From Luteimonas rhizosphaerae (GTDB lineage: Bacteria > Pseudomonadota > Gammaproteobacteria > Xanthomonadales > Xanthomonadaceae): 64,000 bases of DNA. Location of the stretch: NCBI RefSeq assembly GCF_002849595.1, contig NZ_NRQR01000013.1, positions 1 through 64,000 of the forward strand, given 5' to 3'. Positions within the stretch are counted from its first letter, which is position 1; every line of letters begins with the position of its first letter. The notes under the pieces were generated by a model. It made no database searches. It was not told the DNA's origin and worked only from the letters and a program-made list of their open reading frames with translations. Below are positions 55,701 through 63,511 of this stretch, piece after piece. The translations under genes were made by a program, and so were the position numbers.

Positions 55701-56578
55701 AACGTGACCCGGTGCGCGTCGGTCGCGCCGGACGCGACGGCGTCGGCGCGCTGCAGGGCGATGGTGTCCAGCGCGACGTCGGCGGTGACCGCCACGACGC
55801 GTTTCTCGCGCAGGTCGAGCCAGGCGCGCACGTGCCCGTGTCCGGACGCGATCGCGACGCCGGTCGCCGCCAGCAGCGGCGACCACACCTGCAGGTCGTT
55901 GCGCGGCATCGCGATGTAGGCGCGCCCGCTGCCGTCGCCGCGCTGCAGCGCCAGGCGCACGTCGACGGGCTGGCCGTCCGCCTCGATCCAGGCCCGCGCG
56001 GACCCGCGCGCCTCGCGGCCGTCGACCTGCAACCGCAGATCGATCCGCGGCAGCGTGTGCTGCAGCCCCAGCGACGGTGCGTCGACGGTCAGGCGGGCCG
56101 CGATGACCTGCAGCTCGCCGAGTCCTTCCAGCGCCTCCAGCGGATCGTCGCCGGGATGCGCGGCGCCCGGCAGACCGAGCAGCTGCCAGCGGCCGTCGTC
56201 GTCGCGCTGCAGGGTCAGCGCGAGGCCGCGCAGGCGCAGCTCGGTCAGCGACCGTCCCGGCAACAGGCCGCTGTATTGCGCGACCTGGATCTCGGCCTCG
56301 TCGACCGGGACCGCGGCGTCCGGATCACCGATCCGCAATCCGGTGACGCGCAGCAACGGGCCGCGCCGGGTCCATTCGGTGCGCAGGGTCTCGAACGCCA
56401 CCGGGCGCCCGGCGCGCGCGCTGAGCCAGGCTTCGACACGATCCGGATGGCGCTCCGCCCAGGGCAGCAGCTGCGACGCGGCGATCGCGGCGAGCGCCAT
56501 CGTCACCAGGACCGCGGCGACGAGCAGACCGCCGCCGTGACGCGCCCGGCGCAGGCGCGTCGCCCACGCCGTGGTCAC
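52712..56578 (-). CDS. yhdP: YhdP-type AsmA-like envelope protein
   Basis: A 1288-residue inner-membrane-anchored protein of the YhdP/TamB-like group thought to bridge the periplasm and move phospholipids towards the outer membrane. One membrane helix (about residues 18-38) is followed by a very long beta-rich periplasmic region of AsmA-type repeats: RPVAFETLRTEWTRRGPLLRVTGLRIGDP at the amino end and LLSVAELPRRLMLDFRDFFNKGLGFNRIGG at the C-terminal DUF. The start is GTG 56578. Length fits the family. It is the third gene after maf and rng on the minus strand with 21 bases between rng and yhdP, the usual maf-rng-yhdP order. Confidence 0.93.
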   Translation of the reverse strand: MTTAWATRLRRARHGGGLLVAAVLVTMALAAIAASQLLPWAERHPDRVEAWLSARAGRPVAFETLRTEWTRRGPLLRVTGLRIGDPDAAVPVDEAEIQVAQYSGLLPGRSLTELRLRGLALTLQRDDDGRWQLLGLPGAAHPGDDPLEALEGLGELQVIAARLTVDAPSLGLQHTLPRIDLRLQVDGREARGSARAWIEADGQPVDVRLALQRGDGSGRAYIAMPRNDLQVWSPLLAATGVAIASGHGHVRAWLDLREKRVVAVTADVALDTIALQRADAVASGATDAHRVTFDGMTARGRWTVADGDWRVDAPTLRVVHQGREQVLDGLLLAGGRRIAMQAERVEIAPVLALAALADGVSPGLRDWLQAAAPHALLTDVELAADRGGPLRIAARVASLGFSPVGVQPGLDGLGGTLSGDADGVVFAFDPAARPVFDWPAGFGVAHPLRLDGTLAGWRDGAGWHVGTPALRVEGDGYAADARIELWFQGDGTRPRMDLAARVDTAQIPVAKKFWVRHRMPQAARTWLDMALVAGEVRDGRGIVAGELEDWPFSAIGAHGTRGVFVAEGRIADATVRFQDDWPALQALDGDLRFVNDGFRLTGATGRLDEVEVRDIEGGIPQYGRSGVTVQARADGDAARLLALLRASPFESRLGDTLARLRVSGPAAADVTVAVPLGAAAVIDGRVQLDGIAAEDTGFDIAFQSLRGLVGFDQRGFSADALDALRGGQAGRLSLRAGDGHVRDGAQAFEADLAMPLSTRDLLSRAPDLAWLQPLAAGRSPWTVAVSVPKTRAGGVEARLRLHSDLVGTTLSLPAPLDKPAARALRTTVETPLPFGSGDIDVAFGERLALRARTSGGRTGIRVALGTGRVDSAPPAAGLVIGGRTPVVDLIDWFGLAGGSAGGGDGLALAGVDLVADDLQLLGGRFGPTRITAAQRGGTTEVAFDGAALAGTLRAPQATGTPVEAHLQRLHWQAPPRPDTGAATGTARRAPPAPDDDALDPAALPPIHVVVDDLRFNTLPLGTASVQTRQVPGGLEVEHLRVRAPGQQIDVAGHWTGRGADASTRFTADVESADFGALASGLGFAGSIQGGQGRVDFDASWPGAPTAFDVTRVRGAMTLAIKDGQLVEVEPGAGRVLGLLSVAELPRRLMLDFRDFFNKGLGFNRIGGDVRFGDAHARSDNLVIEAPAAEIRISGSSDLQARTHDQAIEVLPRTGNLLPAVGALTAGPVGAAVGAVANAVLRRPLGELGAKTYHVSGPWQDPQVDVVDRRGTGTTSPPPTRPRGPASAD

Positions 56579-56599
56579 GGGCGACTCCGACCTGGCGCG

Positions 56600-58111
56600 T
56601 CAGAGCAGCACAACGTCGAACTGCTCCTGCAGATACTGGTCGTCGGCCTGGAAGCGGATGGTCTTGCCGAGGAATTCCTCGAGCTCGACGACCGCGGCCG
56701 ATTCCTCGTCGGTGATTGCCGACACCACCTTCGGCGAGGCGATCACGAGCAGGCGCTCGGCCTCGAACTGGCGCACCGCGCGGACGATCTCGCGGAAGAT
56801 CTCGTAGGTCACCGTCTCCACCGTCTTGACGATGCCGCGGCCATTGCACGACGTGCAGGCCTCGCCGAGCTGGCGCTCCAGGCTTTCGACGGTGCGCTTG
56901 CGGGTCATCTCGACCAGGCCCAGCGGCGAGAAGTCGTAGACCGTGGTCTTGGCGTGGTCGCGGCTCAGCGACTTCTCGAGCGTGCGCAGCACCTGGCGGC
57001 GGTGCTCGTCGTCGGTCATGTCGATGAAGTCGATGATGATGATGCCGCCGAGGTTGCGCAGCCGCAGCTGGCGCGCGACCGACTGCGCGGCCTCGAGATT
57101 GGTGCGGTAGACGGTTTCCTCGAGATTGCGCTGGCCGAGGAACGAGCCGGTGTTGACGTCGACCGTCGTCATCGCCTCGGTCTGGTCGATGACCAGATAG
57201 CCGCCGGACTTCAGCGGCACATCGCGGCTCAGGGCGCGCTGGATCTCGTCCTCGACGCCGTAGAGGTCGAAGATCGGCCGCGAGCCGGTGTAACACTCGA
57301 TGCGGTCGACCAGTCGCGCCTGTTCGGCCGGGCCCGGTGCCGGCAGGTACTGCGCGGCGAACACGCACAGCTTGTCGTAGGTCTCGCGCGAATCGACCTT
57401 GACCTTCTCGACGTCGCGCCGCATCAGGTCGCGCACCGCGCGCATCGGCAGCGTCAGGTCCTCGTAGACGCGGCTGCCGACGCGGGCATCGACGACGGTG
57501 CGCTCGATCAGCGCCCAGGCCCGCTGCAGATACGCGATGTCGTCGGCCAGCGCCTCCGCGCTCTGGCCCTCGGCATTGGTCCGCACGATGTAGCCGTGGC
57601 CGCCGGTGGCGTCGGCCAGCTCGGTCATCAGCGTCTTCAGGCGCATGCGCTCGCCGTCGTCCTCGATCCGCGCCGAAACGCCGATCGCACGCGACTGCGG
57701 CAGCAGCACGAGATAGCGCGAGGGAATGCTGATCTGGGTCGTCAGCCGCGCGCCCTTGCTGCCGATCGGATCCTTGACCACCTGCACCACGATGTCCTGG
57801 CCGTCGCGCAGCAACTCGTTGACCGGCACCGGCGCGGCGGGTCCGCCGAGCAGGCCGCCGGCGTCGTCGCCATTGGTCTGCGGCGGGCGCACCACGTCGT
57901 TGGCGTGCAGGAACGCGGCGCGCTCCAGGCCGATGTCGACGAAGGCCGCCTGCATGCCGGGCATCACCCGCTGCACCTTGCCCTTGTAGATGTTGCCGAC
58001 CACGCCCCGCCGCCAGCCACGCTCGATGTGCAGTTCCTGCAGCATGCCGTTCTCGACGACCGCCACGCGGGTCTCGCGCGGGGTCACGTTGACGAGGATT
58101 TCTTCGGACAT
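56600..58111 (-). CDS. rng: Ribonuclease G
   Basis: RNase G processes the 5' end of 16S rRNA and decays some mRNAs. The 503-residue protein begins MSEEILVNVTPRETRVAVVENG, then the S1 domain (NIYKGKVQRVMPGMQAAFVDIG), the DNase I-like domain with catalytic DVNTGSF and IIIIDFIDM, and the zinc-link motif CTSCNGRG near residue 404. The length matches RNase G rather than RNase E, which has a long disordered tail. ATG 58111 starts 9 bases after the maf stop. It lies in the maf-rng-yhdP operon. Confidence 0.96.
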   Translation of the reverse strand: MSEEILVNVTPRETRVAVVENGMLQELHIERGWRRGVVGNIYKGKVQRVMPGMQAAFVDIGLERAAFLHANDVVRPPQTNGDDAGGLLGGPAAPVPVNELLRDGQDIVVQVVKDPIGSKGARLTTQISIPSRYLVLLPQSRAIGVSARIEDDGERMRLKTLMTELADATGGHGYIVRTNAEGQSAEALADDIAYLQRAWALIERTVVDARVGSRVYEDLTLPMRAVRDLMRRDVEKVKVDSRETYDKLCVFAAQYLPAPGPAEQARLVDRIECYTGSRPIFDLYGVEDEIQRALSRDVPLKSGGYLVIDQTEAMTTVDVNTGSFLGQRNLEETVYRTNLEAAQSVARQLRLRNLGGIIIIDFIDMTDDEHRRQVLRTLEKSLSRDHAKTTVYDFSPLGLVEMTRKRTVESLERQLGEACTSCNGRGIVKTVETVTYEIFREIVRAVRQFEAERLLVIASPKVVSAITDEESAAVVELEEFLGKTIRFQADDQYLQEQFDVVLL

Positions 58112-58119
58112 GCGCGCGC

Positions 58120-58728
58120 CTACTCCGGGCTTGCGTCGTGGGCGTGGACATCGAACGGACGCGGCGCGAGGCCCGCGCGGCGCAGCAACGCGGCGGTCTG
58201 CTGCAACGGCAGGCCGATCACCGCGGAATGGCTGCCCGACAGGTGCGTGACGAACAGTTCGGCGCCGCCCTGGATCGCGTAGGCACCGGCCTTGCCATGC
58301 GGCTCGCCGCTGGCGACGTAGGCCGCGATCAAGGCGTCGTCGAGGATGTCGAAGGCGACCGCGGTGACGACGTCGGCCTGCAGGACGCCCGCCGACGACG
58401 CGAGTGCGACCGAGGAGATCACCTCGTGCGTGCGGCCGGACAGGCGCTTGAGCATCGCCACCGCGTCGGCATCGTCGCGCGGCTTGCCGAAGACCTCGCC
58501 GTCGAGCACGACTTCGGTGTCGGCGCCGAGCGCATGCACTCCGGCCTCGACGCTGACCGCGGCGAGCCCGGCCACGGCCTTGTCGCGGGCGACCCGGCGC
58601 ACGTATCCCGGCGCGGTTTCGCCCTCGGCGCGGCACTCGGGCACGTCGACATCGACCACCCCGAACGGCAGTCCGAGGCGGCGCAGCAGGTCACGTCGAC
58701 GGGGAGATTGCGAAGCCAGATACAGCAT
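58120..58728 (-). CDS. maf: Maf-type nucleoside triphosphate pyrophosphatase
   Basis: Maf proteins hydrolyse non-canonical or specific nucleoside triphosphates (dTTP/UTP type in the YhdE group) to monophosphates. The 202-residue protein has the signature [19 protein letters not shown] at its start, [18 protein letters not shown] with the catalytic Asp, and [26 protein letters not shown]. The start [11 protein letters not shown] at 58728 is fixed by the signature; the frame extends upstream without conservation. It is the first gene of the maf-rng-yhdP operon and diverges from the SIMPL-domain gene. Confidence 0.95.
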   Translation of the reverse strand: MLYLASQSPRRRDLLRRLGLPFGVVDVDVPECRAEGETAPGYVRRVARDKAVAGLAAVSVEAGVHALGADTEVVLDGEVFGKPRDDADAVAMLKRLSGRTHEVISSVALASSAGVLQADVVTAVAFDILDDALIAAYVASGEPHGKAGAYAIQGGAELFVTHLSGSHSAVIGLPLQQTAALLRRAGLAPRPFDVHAHDASPE

Positions 58729-58850
58729 GCCGCAAGGATACCTCGCGGCCGCCGCGGCCAGCCTCGCAGGGCGCGGCCTAACCCCGTTCCGGCTCACGGG
58801 CCGTTCACTGGATCCTGACGACCCTTGTTCCGTCGTCCCTGGAGACCACC

Positions 58851-59591
58851 ATGCGCCGCCCATCCCGTTCCACGCTCCGCCCCCTGCTGCTCGCCTGCGG
58901 CCTCGCCCTGGGAACCCTGTCGATGACCGCCAACGCGCAGGATGTGACGCCTGTTTCCGCCACGCCCGGCACCACCCTGCTGTCGGTGTCGGCCCAGGCA
59001 GAGGCCAGCCGCCGTCCCGACATCGCCATGCTGTCGACCGGCGTGGTCACCCAGGCGGCCGACGCCAACGGTGCGCTGCGCGCCAACAGCGAGCAGATGA
59101 CGACGCTGATGGCCGCGATCAAGGCCGCCGGCATCGCCGAGCGCGACGTGCAGACCTCGGGCATCAATCTCAATCCGCAGTACCGCTACGCCGAGAACGA
59201 GCCGCCGGTCATCACCGGCTACCAGGCCAACAACAACGTGAACCTCAAGGTCCGCGACATCGCGCGCCTGGGCCAGGTGCTCGATGCGCTGGTCGCCAGC
59301 GGCGCCAACCAGATCAACGGCCCGACCTTCGAGATCGAGGATGCCGAAGGCGTGCAGGACGAAGCGCGCGCCGCTGCACTGAAGAAGGCGCAGGCCCGTG
59401 CCGAGATGTACGCCGCGTCGCTGGGCCTGCGCGTGCTGCGCATGGTCAGCATCAGCGAAGGCGGCGGCTTCGCGCCCCCGCGGCCGATGATGGCCATGCG
59501 GGCGATGGCCGACAGCGCCGCGCCCCCGGTCTCGCCGGGCGAAACCACCCTGAGTGCCAACCTCGACATCGTTTTCGAACTGGGACGCTGA
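58851..59591 (+). CDS. Periplasmic SIMPL-domain (DUF541) protein
   Basis: A 246-residue exported protein of the SIMPL/DUF541 family, known from small periplasmic proteins induced by envelope or oxidative stress. The signal peptide ends near TANAQDV. The mature part shows the repeated strand-helix layout: [66 protein letters not shown] and [24 protein letters not shown] lies about 5-10 bases before the ATG at 58851. A short hydrophilic protein gene follows at once. The molecular function of the family is unclear. Confidence 0.87.
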   Translation: MRRPSRSTLRPLLLACGLALGTLSMTANAQDVTPVSATPGTTLLSVSAQAEASRRPDIAMLSTGVVTQAADANGALRANSEQMTTLMAAIKAAGIAERDVQTSGINLNPQYRYAENEPPVITGYQANNNVNLKVRDIARLGQVLDALVASGANQINGPTFEIEDAEGVQDEARAAALKKAQARAEMYAASLGLRVLRMVSISEGGGFAPPRPMMAMRAMADSAAPPVSPGETTLSANLDIVFELGR

Positions 59592-59592
59592 C

Positions 59593-59766
59593 ATGACCGA
59601 CCACAAAGACACCCCGCCCCGCACACCGACCGCCGACGAGGCGCCCGGCTACGCCGAGAAGCAGCCCCGCGACAAGGGCGATGCCCAGCAGAAAGACACC
59701 GGGCGCAAGCCCAATCCGGACGACGGCGGTCTCGATCGCGAGCCGGAGACCACGCCGGGCGACTGA
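59593..59766 (+). CDS. Small hydrophilic protein of unknown function
   Basis: A 57-residue, very polar protein (MTDHKDTPPRTPTADEAPG at the start) rich in Asp, Lys, Pro, Glu and Gln, with no hydrophobic residues forming a core. It starts one base after the SIMPL-domain stop (TGACATG), so it is probably translated from the same message, and a strong terminator follows 22 bases after its stop. The composition is like that of the small protein at 16003-16224. It may be a stress-related intrinsically disordered protein, but that is inference only. Confidence 0.6.
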   Translation: MTDHKDTPPRTPTADEAPGYAEKQPRDKGDAQQKDTGRKPNPDDGGLDREPETTPGD

Positions 59767-59787
59767 GCCCGGTGAGACGCTGCATCG

Positions 59788-59818
59788 AAAGGCCCGCCAC
59801 GTGCGGGCCTTTTTTTTT
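59788..59818 (+). terminator. Strong intrinsic terminator after the SIMPL operon
   Basis: AAAGGCCCGC (59788-59797) pairs with GCGGGCCTTT (59803-59812) around a five-base loop and is followed by a run of nine T (59810-59818). It ends the SIMPL-domain and small hydrophilic protein transcript. Confidence 0.92.
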
Positions 59819-60045
59819 GTCGGTCTGGTGTCGAGTCAATCGCCTCCACCGGCAGCACCACCGCCGGTCGCGCGTCGCAGACCGTGCGTCGGCACGGCCT
59901 TGCGGGTGTCGATTCGGGGAGCGCAGCGTCGAACCGCAGTCGCGTCTCAGGCTGGTGGTTCACGGCTCCTTCGACCCCGGGGAAACCGCCAGTGCGTTCA
60001 CGATCCCTGCCGGGCGGCCAGCCCGGTCTCGCAAGGAGGTGGAGC

Positions 60046-60753
60046 ATGGTGCTGCAGCAGCAAGGTCACGTGTTCTTCGCCCGTCGATCGCAGGAAGACG
60101 GCCCCGACCCCACCCGGATCATCGGCATCACCGGCACGCTCGCGTTCAACGCGGTCGTGTTGATGGTCCTGCTGGTCCCCAATCCGTTGCCCGACACGCT
60201 GTTGTCGGCACCCGAACGCGCCCCGGAGTTCCGCTGGATCGAGCCTGAGCCGCTGCGTCCGCCTCCGCCGCCTGTCATTGCCGAGGTGGTCCCGCCGCCG
60301 CCGCAGCCCCTCCCTCGTCCCGCCCTGCCGGTCGCGGTCGCGCCCGTCACGCCTGGTCCCACACCGGTTGCCGTGTCCCTCGCCCCGTCGCTGGCGGACC
60401 CCGGCCCGGCCGTCGATGCGGATCCGGGCATGACACACGCCAGCCCGGCAACGACGGCTGTTGCTCCATTGGCGGGCGTGCAACTCCGGTACGCCAGCGC
60501 GCCCGCCCCCGCGTATCCGCGCGATGCCCTGCGCCGGCAGGCCGAAGGCGTGGTGCAACTGGAGGTGCTGGTCGGCGTCGACGGGCGTCCGCTGGAGGTG
60601 CGCATCCACCGCAGCAGCGGCGATCGCGAACTCGACCAGGCGGCGTTGCGGCACGTTCGCCGTCACTGGACGTTCGAACCGGCAATGCGGAATGGCCAGC
60701 CGGTGCAGGCCACCGGCCTCGTGCCGATCGCGTTCAGTCTCGAGCGCGGCTGA
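60046..60753 (+). CDS. TonB-family energy transducer
   Basis: TonB couples the inner-membrane proton gradient to outer-membrane transport. The 235-residue protein has one amino-terminal membrane helix (IIGITGTLAFNAVVLMVLLV), a Pro-rich periplasmic linker (PPPPPVIAEVVPPPPQPLPRP) and a C-terminal TonB domain with YPRDALRRQAEGVVQLEVLVGVDG, DQAALRHVRRHWTFEPAMRNGQPV and VPIAF. AAGGAGG at 60033-60039 is a strong ribosome site and fixes the ATG at 60046. No exbB or exbD is adjacent, so the protein may serve a dedicated receptor or share ExbBD encoded elsewhere. It converges with rlmH. Confidence 0.9.
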   Translation: MVLQQQGHVFFARRSQEDGPDPTRIIGITGTLAFNAVVLMVLLVPNPLPDTLLSAPERAPEFRWIEPEPLRPPPPPVIAEVVPPPPQPLPRPALPVAVAPVTPGPTPVAVSLAPSLADPGPAVDADPGMTHASPATTAVAPLAGVQLRYASAPAPAYPRDALRRQAEGVVQLEVLVGVDGRPLEVRIHRSSGDRELDQAALRHVRRHWTFEPAMRNGQPVQATGLVPIAFSLERG

Positions 60754-60819
60754 GAGGCAAGCGCGCGGCGGCGCGGGATGGCAGACGTCCTGCGTCGCCG
60801 CGTCGTCGCTGGCCCCGCG

Positions 60820-61290
60820 TCAGGCGCGGTGATAGGGATGGTTGGCCAGCATCGCCGCGGCGCGGTACAGCTGCTCGGCGGCGACCAGGCGCACCAGCAT
60901 GTGCGGCAGCGTCAGCGGGCCCAGCGACCAGCGTTCGTCGGCGCGTTCGAGCACCTCGGGTGCATGACCCTCGGGGCCGCCAATGAGGAAGGCCAGATCG
61001 CGACCCTGCATGCGCCAGTGTTCGAGGCGCTGGGCGAGATCTTCGGAGGTGTGCAGCCGGCCGCAGCCGTCGAGGGCGACGACCAGCGCGTCGCGCGGCA
61101 CCGCGGCCAGCACGCGCGCGCCTTCGTCGGACATCGCGCGCACGGTGTCCCGGCCCTTGCCGCGCAGGCCGGGCTCGATTTCGATCAGATCCAGCGGCAG
61201 CCAGTGCGACAGCCGCTTGCGGTACTCGGCGAAACCCTCGGCCACCCAACCGGGTGCGCGTTCGCCGACGGCGATCAGTTTCGCCTTCAT
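60820..61290 (-). CDS. rlmH: 23S rRNA (pseudouridine(1915)-N3)-methyltransferase
   Basis: RlmH methylates pseudouridine 1915 in helix 69 of 23S rRNA on assembled 70S ribosomes. The 156-residue SPOUT methyltransferase has MKAKLIAVGERAP at the start, DALVVALDGCGRLHTSEDLAQRLEH, and the knot FLIGGPEGHAPEVLERADERWSLGPLTLPHMLVRLVAAEQLYRA. Length and motifs are exact. It follows rsfS, with 39 bases between them, on the minus strand; the pair is conserved. Confidence 0.97.
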   Translation of the reverse strand: MKAKLIAVGERAPGWVAEGFAEYRKRLSHWLPLDLIEIEPGLRGKGRDTVRAMSDEGARVLAAVPRDALVVALDGCGRLHTSEDLAQRLEHWRMQGRDLAFLIGGPEGHAPEVLERADERWSLGPLTLPHMLVRLVAAEQLYRAAAMLANHPYHRA

Positions 61291-61329
61291 GCCGCTTCCA
61301 CGCCCGGCGAACAGACCGGGACGCCGCGA

Positions 61330-61743
61330 TCAGGCATCGCGGCGCGGACCGCGGTCCTCGCCCGGCGGCTCGTCGCCGACGGTCCACAGGCGCTCCAGCG
61401 CATAGAACTCGCGCACGCGCGGCAGCATCACGTGGACGATCACGTCGCCGAGGTCGACCAGCACCCATTCGGCTTCCCGCTCGCCTTCGACGCCGAGCGG
61501 CTGGCAGCCGAGCTTCTTCGCGTGCTTGATGACCTCGTCGGCGATCGACTTGACGTGGCGGCTGGACGTGCCCGAGGCGACGACCATGAAATCGCAGACG
61601 CTGCTGCGGCCCCGGACATCGATGTCGACGACGTCGACGGCCTTGAGTTCGGCGACGGCCGCGCGTGCGACCTCCAACAGCGCGTCGGGGGACGGCGGTG
61701 GCTCGGGAAGACGGGTCTTGATGACGTGCGCGGGATTGGACAA
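61330..61743 (-). CDS. rsfS: Ribosomal silencing factor RsfS
   Basis: RsfS binds uL14 on the 50S subunit and blocks subunit joining in stationary phase. The 137-residue protein has the core DVVDIDVRGRSSVCDFMVVASGTSSRHVKSIADEV and GEREAEWVLVDLGDVIVHVMLP. The C-terminal Gly/Asp-rich tail is not conserved. A consensus TATAAT at 61776-61771 on the minus strand provides a likely promoter at the end of nadD, so rsfS and rlmH can be expressed separately. ATG 61743 gives a normal length. Confidence 0.95.
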   Translation of the reverse strand: MSNPAHVIKTRLPEPPPSPDALLEVARAAVAELKAVDVVDIDVRGRSSVCDFMVVASGTSSRHVKSIADEVIKHAKKLGCQPLGVEGEREAEWVLVDLGDVIVHVMLPRVREFYALERLWTVGDEPPGEDRGPRRDA

Positions 61744-61770
61744 GGCTCTGGCTCGGAAAGTGCGGCGGAA

Positions 61771-61776
61771 ATTATA
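61771..61776 (-). promoter_or_regulatory. Consensus -10 box for rsfS-rlmH
   Basis: A perfect TATAAT on the minus strand, 27 bases before the rsfS ATG, lies across the stop codon of nadD. A -35 hexamer at 17 bases is not convincing; TTGTAC lies 22 bases upstream, too far. Transcription would start near 61764. Confidence 0.6.
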
Positions 61777-62428
61777 GCGGAGCGGCGCGGCCGGCCCCGT
61801 ACAACCCCTTCTCCTCGATGAATGCGGCTACGTTCCCGGGCAGCAGACCCGTGACCGAGCGGCCTGCGGCGAGCCGGGCACGCACCTCGGTCGCCGAGAC
61901 CGCCACCAGCGGCTGGCGCAACCGGTAGACGAGGCCGGCCGGGGCGTGTTCGAGCGCCTTGGGCACGGCGGCCCAGCGGCCACGGACCGCAGCGGCGAGC
62001 GGCGGCGGCAACACGGCACCCAGCGGACTGCCCGGCCGTTCGGCGACGACGAGGTGGGCCAGATCCAGCAACGACGTCCAGCGCGACCAGGACGGCAGGC
62101 CGAGGAAACTGTCGGCGCCGACCAGCCACGCCAGCGGCTGGACCGGACCGAGCGTCGCGCGCAGGGCCTGCAGGGTGTCGACGGTGTAGCTGCGACCGCT
62201 GCGTTCAAACTCGAACCGGTCCAGCACGAGACGGGATTCACCGGCGATCGCACGCTCGATCATCGCCGCGCGCTGTGCCGCGGGCGCGCCGGGCGGCGGA
62301 CGGTGGGGCGGATCGGCGGCGGGCATCAGACGGACCGGGCAGGCCAGCGCATCGCGCGCGGCGCGTGCGATCGCAAGATGGCCCGTGTGGATCGGATCGA
62401 AGGTGCCGCCGTAGACCAAATGCAGCAC
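61772..62428 (-). CDS. nadD: Nicotinate-nucleotide adenylyltransferase
   Basis: NadD adenylates nicotinate mononucleotide to deamido-NAD in NAD synthesis. The 218-residue protein has the nucleotidyltransferase motif VYGGTFDPIHTGHLAIARAA, the VGADSFLGLPSWSRW segment and the C-terminal VSATEVRARLAAGRSVTGLLPGNVAAFIEEKGLYG. The start is taken as GTG 62428 because it falls five bases after the holA stop and just before the conserved strand; the longer frame is antisense-like holA shadow. It lies in the lptE-holA-nadD-rsfS run. Confidence 0.95.
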   Translation of the reverse strand: MLHLVYGGTFDPIHTGHLAIARAARDALACPVRLMPAADPPHRPPPGAPAAQRAAMIERAIAGESRLVLDRFEFERSGRSYTVDTLQALRATLGPVQPLAWLVGADSFLGLPSWSRWTSLLDLAHLVVAERPGSPLGAVLPPPLAAAVRGRWAAVPKALEHAPAGLVYRLRQPLVAVSATEVRARLAAGRSVTGLLPGNVAAFIEEKGLYGAGRAAPL

Positions 62429-62433
62429 AGAAG

Positions 62434-63480
62434 TCAGGCCGCGAGCAGCGCGCCGGCCCTGGCGTCGGCGACCGCGACCAGCAGCCGCTCGAGCACGATC
62501 CACGCGTCGACCGGATCCTGTCCCGGCCGGCCGCGGCCCTTGGCGATGCGATCGATGCGCCCGGCTTCGACCACGAACCGTTCCCAGCGCGCGGCGGGAT
62601 GCCGCTGCAGGGCGCGACGGTAAACCGCCTGCTTCGCATCCCAGATGCGCTGCGCCTTGAACTCGGCCGCCATGTTGCCGCCGCGCGCCTGGGCCTGGGC
62701 CAGCGTCGCCGCGCGGGTGAGCTCCATGACGATCATGCCCATCAGCGCCGGGATCGCATCGCCTTCGGCGCGCAGGCCGGCGAGCATCCGCGACGCCTGC
62801 GCCGGCTGGCCGTTGAGCGCCGCGTCGATCAGCCGGAACACGTCGAAGCGAGCGGCGTCGGCGACCAGCGCCTCCATGCGCGCCGCATCCAGCGTGCCGC
62901 CATCGGCGAGCAGCGCGAGCTTGTCGACCTCCTGCGCGGCGGCCAGCAGATTGCCGTCGACACGCGCGGCCAGGCTCTGGACCGCGGCATGGTCGGCCAG
63001 CACGTGGCGGCTGCGCAGGCGCGCTTCGATCCAGCTTTCGAGTTCGTGCGGCTTGACCTGCCAGGCGACGACGAGATGCCCGACCGCGGCGATCGCCTCG
63101 CTCCACTTGCCGCCGTGCTGGCGGCTCCATTCGCCGCCGGTGACCAGCAGGGTGACGTCGGCGGGCGGATCGGCGCAGAACCCGGCGATCACCTGGGCGC
63201 CTTCCTTGCCCGGCTTGGTCGTGGGCAGACGTACTTCCACCAGGCGCCGCGACGCGAACAGGCTGGGGGCGCGGAACGTCGCCTCGAGCCCGTTCCAGTC
63301 GATGTCGCGGCCCTCGGGCTCGAACACCTCGCGCTCGGCGACGCCCTGCTTGCGCGCGGCCGCGCGGACCGCGTCGGCGGCCTCGAGCACCCGCAGCGGT
63401 TCCGGACCTGCGATCAGATACGCCGGCCGCAGCGGCTCGCGGTCGAGCTGCGCGGACAGGCGTTCGGGTGTCAGCTCCAC
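62434..63480 (-). CDS. holA: DNA polymerase III subunit delta
   Basis: The delta subunit of the clamp loader, which opens the beta clamp. The 348-residue protein has the AAA-like layout: PLRPAYLIAGPEPLRVLEAADAVRAAAR, then LFASRRLVEVRLP (the clamp-binding region), VDGNLLAAAQEVDKLALL and the C-terminal helical collar with IWDAKQAVYRRALQRHP. It lies between lptE and nadD as in Escherichia coli. No anomalies. The start MELTPERLSAQL at 63480 leaves a 31-base gap to the lptE stop. Confidence 0.95.
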   Translation of the reverse strand: MELTPERLSAQLDREPLRPAYLIAGPEPLRVLEAADAVRAAARKQGVAEREVFEPEGRDIDWNGLEATFRAPSLFASRRLVEVRLPTTKPGKEGAQVIAGFCADPPADVTLLVTGGEWSRQHGGKWSEAIAAVGHLVVAWQVKPHELESWIEARLRSRHVLADHAAVQSLAARVDGNLLAAAQEVDKLALLADGGTLDAARMEALVADAARFDVFRLIDAALNGQPAQASRMLAGLRAEGDAIPALMGMIVMELTRAATLAQAQARGGNMAAEFKAQRIWDAKQAVYRRALQRHPAARWERFVVEAGRIDRIAKGRGRPGQDPVDAWIVLERLLVAVADARAGALLAA

Positions 63481-63511
63481 GACGGCCGCGTGGCGATGGC
63501 GCGCCGCGGGT

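Noticed and set aside
52820-58282. Very long plus-strand open frame opposite yhdP and rng (1820 codons)
   Set aside because: It is antisense to two well-supported genes, its product is Arg/Gln/Ala-rich without any known motif, and long antisense frames are expected at 70% GC.
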